The notes beneath the pieces were generated by a model. It was not told the DNA's origin, made no database searches, and worked only from the letters and a program-made list of their open reading frames with translations. A stretch of DNA of 17,342 bases from DATDCV01 sp036524155 (lineage in GTDB: Bacteria > Verrucomicrobiota > Verrucomicrobiia > Limisphaerales > UBA8199). How positions within the stretch are numbered: the first letter of the stretch is position 1; each line of letters begins with the position of its first letter. The position numbers and the translations under genes are program-made. This document shows, piece by piece, positions 6,883-15,300 of the stretch. Location: the NCBI GenBank assembly GCA_036524155.1, contig DATDCV010000750.1:1-17342 (forward strand). Direction: 5' to 3'.

Positions 6883-7386
6883 TCACGTGGGAACTGAAAC
6901 GGTCTCGACTTTGTAGACGAGCATTCCACGGGCTTGATAGTTGCTCAACGCCGCCGGGTGATCGAGCGAGCACGTGTGTAGCCACACCCGCGCAGGGTTC
7001 ATTTGCCAGGCCTGTTCCAGCGCGTGCGTCAGCAGCGCACCACCAAATCCTCGCCCGATGAATTTCGGGGTGAGGCCGAAGATGGCGAGCTCGACCCCGC
7101 TGGAATTGTCCGGCCGCATCTCGTAATAGCCGGCCACCGAACCGTCGTAGAAGGCGACGAAGGTTCTGAGGTTGTCGGATTCTGCGTACCCCCGCCACTG
7201 CTCGGCCGTCCAGCCCCTTTTCTCGTTCCAGGACCAGTCCCGCCCGACCAGGAGGTAAAGGAACCGGTTGAATTCCCATTGTTTAACGGCCGCCTCTTTG
7301 ACCTGGAACCGCGGGTCGGAGGAGGGCCTGCGCCTTAGGTCCCGGGGTGACCTCATTTCCAGGTATGTGACCTTTACTGTGCTCAC
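6883..7386 (-). CDS. GNAT family N-acetyltransferase
   Basis: Predicted acetyl-CoA-dependent N-acetyltransferase of 167 residues; the substrate is unknown. The acetyl-CoA-binding motif A is visible as LTPKFIGRGFGGALL (RGFGG loop), preceded by an AGYYEMRPD strand and followed by WLHTCSLDHPAALSNYQARGM, a conserved C-terminal block in this subfamily. The N-terminal part (VTYLEMRSP, VKQWEFNRFLYLLVG) is also typical of the subfamily, which supports the GTG at 7386 over the ATG at 7356, though neither has a clear Shine-Dalgarno. It stands alone, convergent with trpF and divergent from the CBM48 gene. The family is certain; a biological role cannot be inferred from context. Confidence 0.88.
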   Translation of the reverse strand: MSTVKVTYLEMRSPRDLRRRPSSDPRFQVKEAAVKQWEFNRFLYLLVGRDWSWNEKRGWTAEQWRGYAESDNLRTFVAFYDGSVAGYYEMRPDNSSGVELAIFGLTPKFIGRGFGGALLTHALEQAWQMNPARVWLHTCSLDHPAALSNYQARGMLVYKVETVSVPT

Positions 7387-7416
7387 AGTTGCTTTGGCTG
7401 CGCGCTGCTTTCGGGC

Positions 7417-7445
7417 TTGTGCCTCAATGATGGGTTTGGTATAGT
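7417..7445 (+). promoter_or_regulatory. Possible promoter for the CBM48 gene
   Basis: TTGTGC (7417-7422, 3 of 6 to the -35) and TATAGT (7440-7445, 5 of 6 to the -10) are separated by 17 bases, 63 bases upstream of the ATG at 7509, in the gap divergent from the acetyltransferase gene. The -10 is good and the -35 weak. Confidence 0.4.
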
Positions 7446-7508
7446 CGGAGCAAGGTTATTAAACCGAGTCTTGTAGTTTTAGCACGTTAGAAAGGTCTTG
7501 GCAGTTTC

Positions 7509-7820
7509 ATGCAGAATGTTCGTAGTCTGTTCTCCCCCGGCCGCTACTCCGCGCGGAATATGTCTAAACCGGTCAATTTCGTATGCGTTGCGCCGGGAGC
7601 AAAGCAAGTGCACTTGACTGGTGATTTTAACGGCTGGAATCCCACGGCCAATCCCATGAGCCGGCAGCCGGACGGCGCCTGGCTGCTCCAGCTTCTGTTG
7701 CACCACGGCCATCACCATTATGTGTTCCTGGTCGATGGCGCAGCGGTACTCGATCCTAAAGCGCATGGCATCGCTCGCCACCCCAAGGGCCAGAAGGTCT
7801 CCCTCCTGGCCGTAAGCTAG
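7509..7820 (+). CDS. Stand-alone CBM48/isoamylase early-set domain protein
   Basis: 103 residues, essentially one early-set beta-sandwich of the CBM48/AMPK-glycogen-binding type. The domain runs from about residue 22 to the end, with the family core VHLTGDFNGWNP and then a YVFLVDG strand near the C-terminus. These domains bind alpha-glucans, usually as part of glycogen branching or debranching enzymes or AMPK beta subunits; here no catalytic domain is attached. An ATG at 7560 (MSKPVNF) is an alternative start that keeps the whole domain; 7509 has AGAAAGG about 13 bases upstream. No signal peptide is seen, so it is probably cytoplasmic. No glycogen gene is in the window. A role in glycogen binding is family-based inference. 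Confidence 0.83.
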   Translation: MQNVRSLFSPGRYSARNMSKPVNFVCVAPGAKQVHLTGDFNGWNPTANPMSRQPDGAWLLQLLLHHGHHHYVFLVDGAAVLDPKAHGIARHPKGQKVSLLAVS

Positions 7821-7828
7821 CCGGGCTG

Positions 7829-7841
7829 GGCCGTTCCGGCC
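7829..7841. terminator. GC hairpin between convergent CBM48 and malate dehydrogenase genes
   Basis: GGCCG-TTC-CGGCC is a perfect 5-bp stem with a 3-base loop, 8 bases past the CBM48 stop in an 81-base convergent gap. No T-tract; terminator function is suggested by position only. Confidence 0.35.
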
Positions 7842-7901
7842 TGATTCCGCTAAACCGGCGGCCGCCCGATTCCGTGCGCGGTTCCTCTGGCGCCGCCACC
7901 G

Positions 7902-8891
7902 TCACTTGGGCAGCAGTTCGGATACGAGCGACTTTTCCTCCTTCAGTTCGTTCACCGTCGCGTCGATTCTTGACTGGCTAAAGTCGTTCACCGGCAACCC
8001 CTGAACGACCTCGAGCTTGCCGCCTTGGCTCCGCACCGGAAACGAACTAATCAGCCCCGCCTGCACGCCGTAGCTGCCATCCGAACAAAGACACACGCTG
8101 TGCCAGTCGCCGGGCGCCGTCGGTTCGATGATCGACCGAACCGTATCCACCACGGCGTTCGCCGCACTCGCCGCGCTGGAAGCCCCGCGCGCTTTGATGA
8201 TCGCGGCCCCGCGCTGTTGCACCGACGTGATGAACTCGCCCTTCAGCCAGGCTTCGTCCTTTATAGCCTGCGTCGCCGGCTTGCCTTGGATCCGGGCGTT
8301 AAAAAAGTCCGGGTATTGAGTTGCCGAGTGATTCCCCCAGATCGTCATGTTCGTTACTGCCGTCACCTCGACGCCGGCTTTGCGCGCCAGTTGAGACCGC
8401 GACCGGTTTTCATCGAGTCTTGTCATCGCGTGAAAACGGTCGCGCGGCACCTGCGGAGCGTTGTGCATCGCAATGAGGCAATTGGTGTTGCAGGGATTGC
8501 CCACCACCAGGACGCGCACATCCGGCGCCGCATTTCGCTGAATCGCCTGGCCCTGGCCGATGAAAATCTTCCCGTTGATCCCAAGCAGATCCTTGCGCTC
8601 CATCCCCGCTTTCCGTGGCACACTGCCCACCAGCAACGCCCAGTTCACACCCCGGAATCCCTCGTCCAGATTCGCCGTCGGCACCCTGTCTTTCAGCAGC
8701 GGAAACGCACAATCGTCCAACTCCATCACTACTCCCGCCAGCGCGGGGAGCGCCGGCTCGATCTCGACCAGGTGCAAAATCACCGGTTGCGCCGGGCCGA
8801 ACATTGCCCCGGAGGCGATGCGAAATAACAACGAATACCCTATTTGGCCGGCCGCGCCGGTCACTGCCACCCGAATTGGTGAATTGCTCAT
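7902..8891 (-). CDS. mdh: Malate dehydrogenase (NAD-dependent)
   Basis: Interconverts malate and oxaloacetate with NAD in the TCA cycle. The ATG at 8891 (MSNSPIRVAV) gives 329 residues, the length of the dimeric Thermus/cytosolic-type enzyme; the GTG at 8915 would add 8 residues and is less likely. The nucleotide-binding loop GAAGQIG is at 12-18 and an acidic residue at the end of strand 2 (LVEIE) favours NAD over NADP. Substrate arginines are R93 and R99 in the mobile loop (VPRKAGMERKDLL) and R158 in MTRLDENR; the catalytic pair is D160 and H188 (WGNHSATQ). RGAAIIKARGASSAASAANA is another family block. It is divergent from the kinase gene with a gap of only 31 bases. Confidence 0.95.
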   Translation of the reverse strand: MSNSPIRVAVTGAAGQIGYSLLFRIASGAMFGPAQPVILHLVEIEPALPALAGVVMELDDCAFPLLKDRVPTANLDEGFRGVNWALLVGSVPRKAGMERKDLLGINGKIFIGQGQAIQRNAAPDVRVLVVGNPCNTNCLIAMHNAPQVPRDRFHAMTRLDENRSRSQLARKAGVEVTAVTNMTIWGNHSATQYPDFFNARIQGKPATQAIKDEAWLKGEFITSVQQRGAAIIKARGASSAASAANAVVDTVRSIIEPTAPGDWHSVCLCSDGSYGVQAGLISSFPVRSQGGKLEVVQGLPVNDFSQSRIDATVNELKEEKSLVSELLPK

Positions 8892-8922
8892 ATTGTGAAT
8901 TAGCGGACTATGCACCAGCCGT

Positions 8923-10131
8923 ATGGTCGAGGCAAGACGCGAAATTGTTCTTCCTCCGCCCCCGTCTGTCGCCCATCCTCACGTTGTGACAGACCGGCCA
9001 AGCTCACTCGCGCCCTCGCCGCTTTCCGAGGCCGACCATCGCGAACTCTTCGCGCTCGCTCCCGGTCCGTTGTGGGCGCTCGATGCCCAAACGCTCCACT
9101 TCCTGGCCGTCAACGACGCCGCGGTGGCCTGCTATGGCTACTCGCCTCGGGAGTTTCTGGCCATGACCGCCACCGACCTCGTCCCGCCCGGCGACCAAGC
9201 CGCCTGGGCTGAAGCGCTGGCGGCTGCCCCTGGTCTCGATCTCCGGTCCCGCTGGCGTCATCAACGAAAGGACGGAACCATCTTCGACGTCGAAATCTCC
9301 GGACGTCGGGTGGCGTTAGCGGGGCGGCCGGCGTGGATTGTTTTGTGCCTTGACGCCACAACCAGTCGACTAACAGAGCAGAAACACTTCCGGCTCAATT
9401 CCGAGCTCGAGCGCCAGGTGGCGGACGCCAACGCTCAATTGGCGGCCCTCCGCAAGGAACTCGATGCTTTTTCCTATTCTGTTTCCCATGATCTCCGGGC
9501 GCCCTTGCGCAGCATTCGGGGGTTTAGCGAGGTCCTGCTCGAACAGTACACGGCCGGCCTGGATGCTCGCGGCCGGGACTTTCTGCGCCGCGTCACCGAG
9601 TCGAGCCGCCACCTGGAGCGCCTGATTGAAGATCTCCTCAAGCTGTCCCGGGCTGGCTCGATGGAGCTCCACGGCCAGGCAGTCTCCCTCAGCCGCCTGG
9701 CTCAATCGATCGTCGCTGAGCTACGCCAGTCGGATCCAAATCGAACGGTCGCCGTTCAGCTCGCGCCGGGTCTTGAGGCTTGGGGTGACGAACAATTGCT
9801 CCGCCAGGTTTTGCAGCACTTCTTACACAATGCCTGGAAGTTCACCTCCCGGCGCGCCGACGGACTCATCGAGCTGGGGTATGACGCCTCTCAATCAGCT
9901 TTCTTCATTCGGGACAACGGCGCCGGCTTTGACCTGGCCTATGCCGCCAAGCTGTTCGGCGCTTTTCAACGACTCCATCCCGCCGACGAGTTCCCGGGAA
10001 ATGGGATCGGCCTGGCGATCGTCCAAAGGATTATCAACCGCCATGGCGGGAGCGTGTGGGCCCAGGCAGCCGTCGGCCAGGGCGCGACTTTCTTTTTTCG
10101 GATCCCGCAGGCGGCTCCGGTTCTCGGTTGA
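8923..10131 (+). CDS. PAS-domain sensor histidine kinase
   Basis: 402 residues, no membrane segment, so a soluble sensor. A PAS domain spans about 36-148 (LWALDAQTLHFLAVNDAAVACYGY read in two parts, then WRHQRKDGTIFDVEISGR). A short coiled linker (151-182) leads to the HisKA dimerisation domain with H189 in SVSHDLRAPLRSI. The HATPase_c domain has an N-box with N303 (FLHNAWKFT), G1 D331 (DNGAGFD) and G2 GNGIGLAIV (359-367), so all catalytic boxes are intact. The style resembles bacteriophytochrome-type kinases but there is no phytochrome or GAF domain. ATG start without a clear Shine-Dalgarno; a GTG at 8986 would drop a Pro-rich leader. It lies 64 bases upstream of the receiver-kinase gene, probably one operon. 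Confidence 0.92.
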   Translation: MVEARREIVLPPPPSVAHPHVVTDRPSSLAPSPLSEADHRELFALAPGPLWALDAQTLHFLAVNDAAVACYGYSPREFLAMTATDLVPPGDQAAWAEALAAAPGLDLRSRWRHQRKDGTIFDVEISGRRVALAGRPAWIVLCLDATTSRLTEQKHFRLNSELERQVADANAQLAALRKELDAFSYSVSHDLRAPLRSIRGFSEVLLEQYTAGLDARGRDFLRRVTESSRHLERLIEDLLKLSRAGSMELHGQAVSLSRLAQSIVAELRQSDPNRTVAVQLAPGLEAWGDEQLLRQVLQHFLHNAWKFTSRRADGLIELGYDASQSAFFIRDNGAGFDLAYAAKLFGAFQRLHPADEFPGNGIGLAIVQRIINRHGGSVWAQAAVGQGATFFFRIPQAAPVLG

Positions 10132-10195
10132 CCTTTCCGGCATTGCCGAGCAAGGCTCTTCCTGGTTATATTGCCGGCGCTGAGTGGGAGTTTGC

Positions 10196-12235
10196 GTGAG
10201 CCAACCGTTGCGCGTCTTGATAGTCGAGGACTCAACAAACGACGCGGAGTTGTTGAGCCTCGAATTGGAGCGGTCGGGCTACGACGTGGTTTGCCAGCGG
10301 GTCCAGACTCGGGACACGATGGCGACTGCGCTGGCCCGCGAGGCTTGGGATTTGATCATCGCTGACTATGTGATGCCTCAGTTTACCGGGTTGGAGGCCC
10401 TGGGCCTCGTCAAAGCTCAAGGGCTCGATCTTCCCTTCATCATCGTTTCCGGCCACATCAACGAGAGCACGGCTGTCGCCGCCATGAAGGCCGGCGCCCA
10501 TGACTATGTCATGAAGGACAACCTCGCGCGGCTCGGGTCGGCCGTGCAGCGCGAACTCCGCGAGGCCGAAAGCCGCCGCGACCGCCGGCGCGCGGATGAA
10601 ATCCTCAAGATCGAACAGGTCTTCCGGCAAGCAATCGAGAACTCGGTCCCTTCGGGGATCACGGCCATTGACCTCGACGGCCGCCAGACCTATGTGAACC
10701 CTGCTTTTTGCGAAATGGTTGGCTGGAGTGAGGCGGAGCTCCTGGGTGCCAGGCCGCCATTCCGTTATTGGCCCCCTGAGCAGATCGACCCCATCACCGA
10801 CGCTCTCGCAAGGTTCAGCCTTGGAGGCGGACCCGCCTCCGGCCTTGAGCTGCGTTTTCGCCGGCGCGATGAGGAACGCATCGATGTGCTGTTGCAGGCC
10901 ACCCCGCTCAAGGACCCGTTCGGCGCCGTCACCGGTTGGGTCAGCTCCGTCTCCGATATCACCGAGCGTAAGCGCGCCGAGCGGCTCCTCACCGCCGAAC
11001 ACGGCATCACCCGCATCCTCACCAACGCCCGCAATCTCGACGACGCTGCACCGGGCATAATCCAAGTCCTGTTGGGCAGCCTCGAGGTGGATTTCGGCAT
11101 CCTCTGGGTGCCCGAACCCGGCCACGCCCTGCTCCGCCCCGCTTTCCTTCAAGCTGCCTCAGGTTCTCCTGCTCTTCAGAGTTTTCTGGACGCAAACCAC
11201 GAAGTCTCGTTCGCTCCGGGGATCGGGCTGCCCGGCCGCGCCTGGAGGGACCACTCTCCTCAGTGGGCGGCCGATCTCGCCTCCGAGCCGGACTCCCACC
11301 GGCGCGAAGCCGCGTCCCGAGCCGGGCTGCGCAGCGCCCTGGCCTTTCCCGTTCACAGCGCTCAAGATTCGTTTGCCGTATTCGAGTTCTACGCAACCCG
11401 CAGCCTCAGCCTGGATTCCCCGCTCATCAACATGATGACGGCTATCGGGCACGAAATCGGCCTCTTCCTCCATCGCCGCGACGCCGAGGACGCGCTCCGC
11501 CGAGCTCACGAAGATCTCGAAACCCGCGTCCAGCAACGCACTGCCGAGCTCAAGGCCGCCAATACCAAGCTTCGTGACGCCATCGACGAACGCCGGCGAC
11601 TCGAAAATGAACTCCTCGAAATTACCGACCAGGAGCGTCGGCGCATCGGCCTCGATCTGCATGATGACCTCGGCCAGCGGCTCTCGGGCATCGCCCTCAT
11701 GACCAAAGGCCTCGAGCTCAAGCTCGCCAAAGCCCACGTCGAGGAAGCCCACGATGCTGCCCGCATTCATAGTCTCATCCAGGGCGCCATGTCCCACGCC
11801 AGCGACCTCGCTCACGATCTGGCCACGCTCGACCTGGGCGAAACCGACCTGCCGTCCGCTCTCCGCGACCTGGCGGCTCACACCCGTGACCTCTTCGGGA
11901 TCGCCTGCCGCTTTAAGCTCGAGGGGGAAATTCCTCCCGTCGGTCCTCCCATCGGCACCCAACTCTACAAGATCGTCCAGGAAGCCGTCACCAACGCCAT
12001 CAAGCATGGCAAGACCAAAAGGGTGGCGATCACGCTCCGCCGTGTCACCGACGGCCTCGCTCTTACGGTTGCCAGCAGCGGGCTGCCTTTCCCGGACCTG
12101 CGCGGCAAATCCACCGGCATGGGTTTGCGTATCATGAAATACCGGGCCAGTCTGGTCGGCGGTTCTCTCACTGTTCAGGCCGCCGGTCCCCGCGGCGGGG
12201 CTCTCGTTACTTGCCTCGTCCCTGTCGAACCATAG
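10196..12235 (+). CDS. Receiver-PAS-GAF-HisKA_3 hybrid histidine kinase
   Basis: 679 residues from the GTG at 10196, which has GGGAG five bases upstream; the GTG at 10184 has no such site. An N-terminal receiver has the acidic pair E11/D12, phosphoacceptor D57 (IIADYVMP), S85 and K107 (MKDNLARL). A PAS domain follows (about 143-260, ending SDITERK), then a GAF domain (about 268-425), a coiled coil (about 430-475), and a NarL-type HisKA_3 domain with H489 (RRRIGLDLHDDLGQ). The ATPase domain has N600 (EAVTNAIKHG) and GMGLRIM, but the G1 box reads SSGLP, with Ser at the usual Asp. There is no output domain, so it probably receives phosphate from the upstream kinase and passes signal to a regulator encoded elsewhere. 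That order is inference. Confidence 0.92.
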   Translation: MSQPLRVLIVEDSTNDAELLSLELERSGYDVVCQRVQTRDTMATALAREAWDLIIADYVMPQFTGLEALGLVKAQGLDLPFIIVSGHINESTAVAAMKAGAHDYVMKDNLARLGSAVQRELREAESRRDRRRADEILKIEQVFRQAIENSVPSGITAIDLDGRQTYVNPAFCEMVGWSEAELLGARPPFRYWPPEQIDPITDALARFSLGGGPASGLELRFRRRDEERIDVLLQATPLKDPFGAVTGWVSSVSDITERKRAERLLTAEHGITRILTNARNLDDAAPGIIQVLLGSLEVDFGILWVPEPGHALLRPAFLQAASGSPALQSFLDANHEVSFAPGIGLPGRAWRDHSPQWAADLASEPDSHRREAASRAGLRSALAFPVHSAQDSFAVFEFYATRSLSLDSPLINMMTAIGHEIGLFLHRRDAEDALRRAHEDLETRVQQRTAELKAANTKLRDAIDERRRLENELLEITDQERRRIGLDLHDDLGQRLSGIALMTKGLELKLAKAHVEEAHDAARIHSLIQGAMSHASDLAHDLATLDLGETDLPSALRDLAAHTRDLFGIACRFKLEGEIPPVGPPIGTQLYKIVQEAVTNAIKHGKTKRVAITLRRVTDGLALTVASSGLPFPDLRGKSTGMGLRIMKYRASLVGGSLTVQAAGPRGGALVTCLVPVEP

Positions 12236-12295
12236 GATCCGCATCCCGCGGGTCTTCACCCCGCTGCCACTCGTTAAGCCCGGCTGTCCCTGGGG

Positions 12296-12317
12296 TGCCA
12301 CTGGGAGGCCAATGGCA
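12296..12317. terminator. Hairpin between convergent kinase and glycosidase genes
   Basis: TGCCA (12296-12300) pairs with TGGCA (12313-12317). After one mismatch, TGG pairs with CCA around a GAGG loop. It sits in the 99-base gap between two convergent stops. There is no long T-run on either strand, so a shared terminator is plausible but unproven. Confidence 0.42.
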
Positions 12318-12334
12318 AATTCCTGCCTCGCTGC

Positions 12335-15300
12335 TTAGAACCGTTTCAACAGAAACGGCTCAAACAGCCCATACCCAACCGTGCTGTATCGCCTCCCGGG
12401 CGGGGGCCCTTGCTCAGGCCCCTGCTGAAACGCGCTCGGCCACGCCGCTCCCAACTTCGGATTCCCGTGATGCGGCCCCAGCGTGTTCTTTAGCGTCCCG
12501 ACCACTGTCACCTCGATGTCGTTCCTTCCTGCCCGAATTTGCTTCGTCACCTCGCATTCATACGGCTGCGCATCAATAAAGCCACCCGCCTTGCCGTTGA
12601 CGGTTACTTTCGCGATGCTCCCCAGCCAGTCTGGCAGCACTACCTTGTAGCGTCCCGACTTCGCCTTCACTTCAAATCGCTCCCGATACGATACCCCCGC
12701 ACCGTAGAATGGATGCCCTTGCTCATTCCATCCGACCCGCCCGGTGGACCCCGGTGTGATTGTCCGGTCGGCCCCGATCACAAAACCTCGCTCCACCGTT
12801 TCCAGCCCGAAACTTCCCAGCACATACGCGGGTTCAATCTCGTGGAACATCCTAAACGGCGAAGCCTGGATGGTGACCTCGTTCTCGCCTGTCTGCGCCG
12901 CCCGCTCGAGCGGGATAACCCCAAAGGCCTTGTCCAGCCACCACCGCCCCGCGGCCGCCAGCACCGCGCGGCCGTTGCACGTAATCGTGTACAAGTCCGG
13001 GCGTTCGACCACGATCGCCAAATCCTCCGGCACTGCCCCCGCGATCGTGAACCGATACGTCGCCCGAAACCCGCTGCTCTCCGGAAATCGCTTCGAGATC
13101 AGTTCGTCCTTGAACTGCACGGCGCTGTCCCATGGGTTGCGCTCCATCCCGTTCTTCTTCCACGCAAACTGGTTGCCCTGGTAGAAATAGACGTTGGTCC
13201 GCGTCTCGCCTCCCGCCGTGACGTCCACAAAGTCCAGTGTCAGGATGTTAGGTTCCAGCCTCCGAACCTCCGGACTGGCCAGCGGCGCTATCATTGTCTC
13301 GCGTGGTTCCGTTTCGCGGGATGGGTCCCGGCTTTTTTCCGACAGGAACAGCAGCAGGCTGCCCGATGGCGGCAGGTCGAACCTTGCCCGAACGCTGCTC
13401 CCCGATGACTCAAACGCGTAACCTTTGACTTCGCCGCGGTACAAATCCCAGTTCTCCGCCCCCTTCATCCCCGATTCGATCCAGCCGGCCGATCGCTCTT
13501 CACTGCTCGTGTTGACCAGGAACAGCAACTCGCCATCGTCCAGCGTGCGCCGATGATGGAAGAGTTTCCCTTTGTCATTCGTCGCCCTCGTGATCACCAG
13601 GTCGCGGCCCGGCAGCGCATTGAGCCGGCTCACAACGTTGGAGGCTTCGACTCTGGTCCAAAACGGATTGTTGGCCAGGCCCAAGCCGCCCGGCGCAACC
13701 GCCCCGTCGATCCGCCCCGGCGGTTCCCCCGCGCAAAGCACCTCGCCCCCCGGCTTTGATTCCAGCAACTCCCGCAGCAGTTCCACCGTGCGGCCGTTCA
13801 GATTCTCCGTCAGCGGGGGGATCACGATGGTTGAGTAGGCCCGCGCTCCCACCTCCAAAGCCGCTGCCCCGGCCAGCTTCAGCACGGCCGATTTTCCACG
13901 AACCACCAGCGGCCGCTCCGAACCGGTCACCACCTTGCCGTGCCTCGCGATCACGTCCTCACACCCGATGTCATATTCGACCTGGGCTGCCTCCAACTCC
14001 ATGATCAGCTTGAAGAACGCCTCTCCCAGCGCCCGCAGCTTCGCTTCGTCCCCTTGGTACATCCACGCCGTGGTGGTCGGCTCGAGCAACAGCACCCGGT
14101 TGATCTGCTCGCCTTGCGACAGCGCCGCCGATAACCTCGCAAAGTAACCGGCGGAAATGTGATACGCTTCCCACCACGGTTCATGGTAGGAAAATGATTG
14201 CGGATGATCCCGTTTCCGTGCCCCTCGAATCGTCACGTACGAAAGATGCTGGTTCAGCATGTTGACCCCCAGCACCTCCAGCCAGTCGCCGATCCGCTTC
14301 ATGTCCTCAAATCGCAGGTCCCAGCCGCCAGCCCCGTAGACCTCGCACAACGTTCGTTTCCGCCCCAACTGGTTTGCTATGCTCGAGAGCTCTTTCACCA
14401 TCCGCGCATTCCCGAATTGCGCGTGGGTGTGCTCCGCGTACTGGTTCATCAGACAGTCAATCGCCGGCCACTGATGCCACGCATACATCGCCATGTTGTC
14501 GGGCACGCCGACGCAGTCCGGCCAATCGTGGTCCCAGTAATGACCCGTGAATTGAAGGTGGTTTTTCTCGCAGTAATCGTGGTACGGCTTCGCCCAGTGC
14601 TCGATAAACTGCTCGTTCAATACCGCGTAGTAGTTGTGCCGGACCTTTTGCCAATCCCCAACCGGCTTGCCCAGGCTGGGCAGGTGATCCAGCAGGTCGT
14701 ACCGCCAGCGCTTCTGAAATTCCTCCGCCAGCGTTTCGCTCCACGGCAAACCTCCCGCCGGCCGGATGTTCGGCTCGTCGGTGAACACCCCGGGAATCCG
14801 TCGGCCAAACTCCCGCCCCAATTCCCGCCGATATGGCTCCAACGTCAGATCGAGGAACTTCTCCGTCACTCCGGGCGAAAGCAGGTTCACATAACACCGG
14901 TTCCCGTGCCACGGCGAATCCTTCGACCGCACCTGGCTTGCCACCAGGTACCGCCCCGCCTCCAGCGCTTCGCCCCCCTTCGCCGCCGCCGTCACGTTCT
15001 CGATGCGATCTCCGTTCAACCGGTACACCCCGATCGTGTCTTCCCCCCACTTCGGCGCCGACTCCGTTTCCTTCAACGCCAGCCCCCGGCCGCGCGATTC
15101 GGGCATCGCCTCGGGCACCAATCCCCCGGCAAAACCCGACGGATACGAATTCTCGTCGTAGATCCACACGTTCATATCCAGGCGCTTTGCCTCCTCCAGC
15201 GACACTTCCCACAACCGGAACCATTCCTCCGACAAATACGGCGTCATCAACCCAGGCCGCGGGTGCACCCAAACCTGCTTGATCTTCTGCGCCGCCAGGT

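Noticed and set aside
8025..8828. A 267-codon plus-strand frame antisense to malate dehydrogenase
   Set aside because: His/Arg-rich low-information translation, opposite a gene with a full malate dehydrogenase motif set.
10232..11152. A 306-codon minus-strand frame antisense to the hybrid kinase
   Set aside because: Shadow frame of the receiver and PAS coding region; no family pattern or ribosome-binding site that favours it.
11159..12301. A 380-codon minus-strand frame antisense to the hybrid kinase
   Set aside because: Gly/Glu-rich translation without motifs, opposite a gene with intact receiver, PAS, GAF and HisKA_3 signatures.
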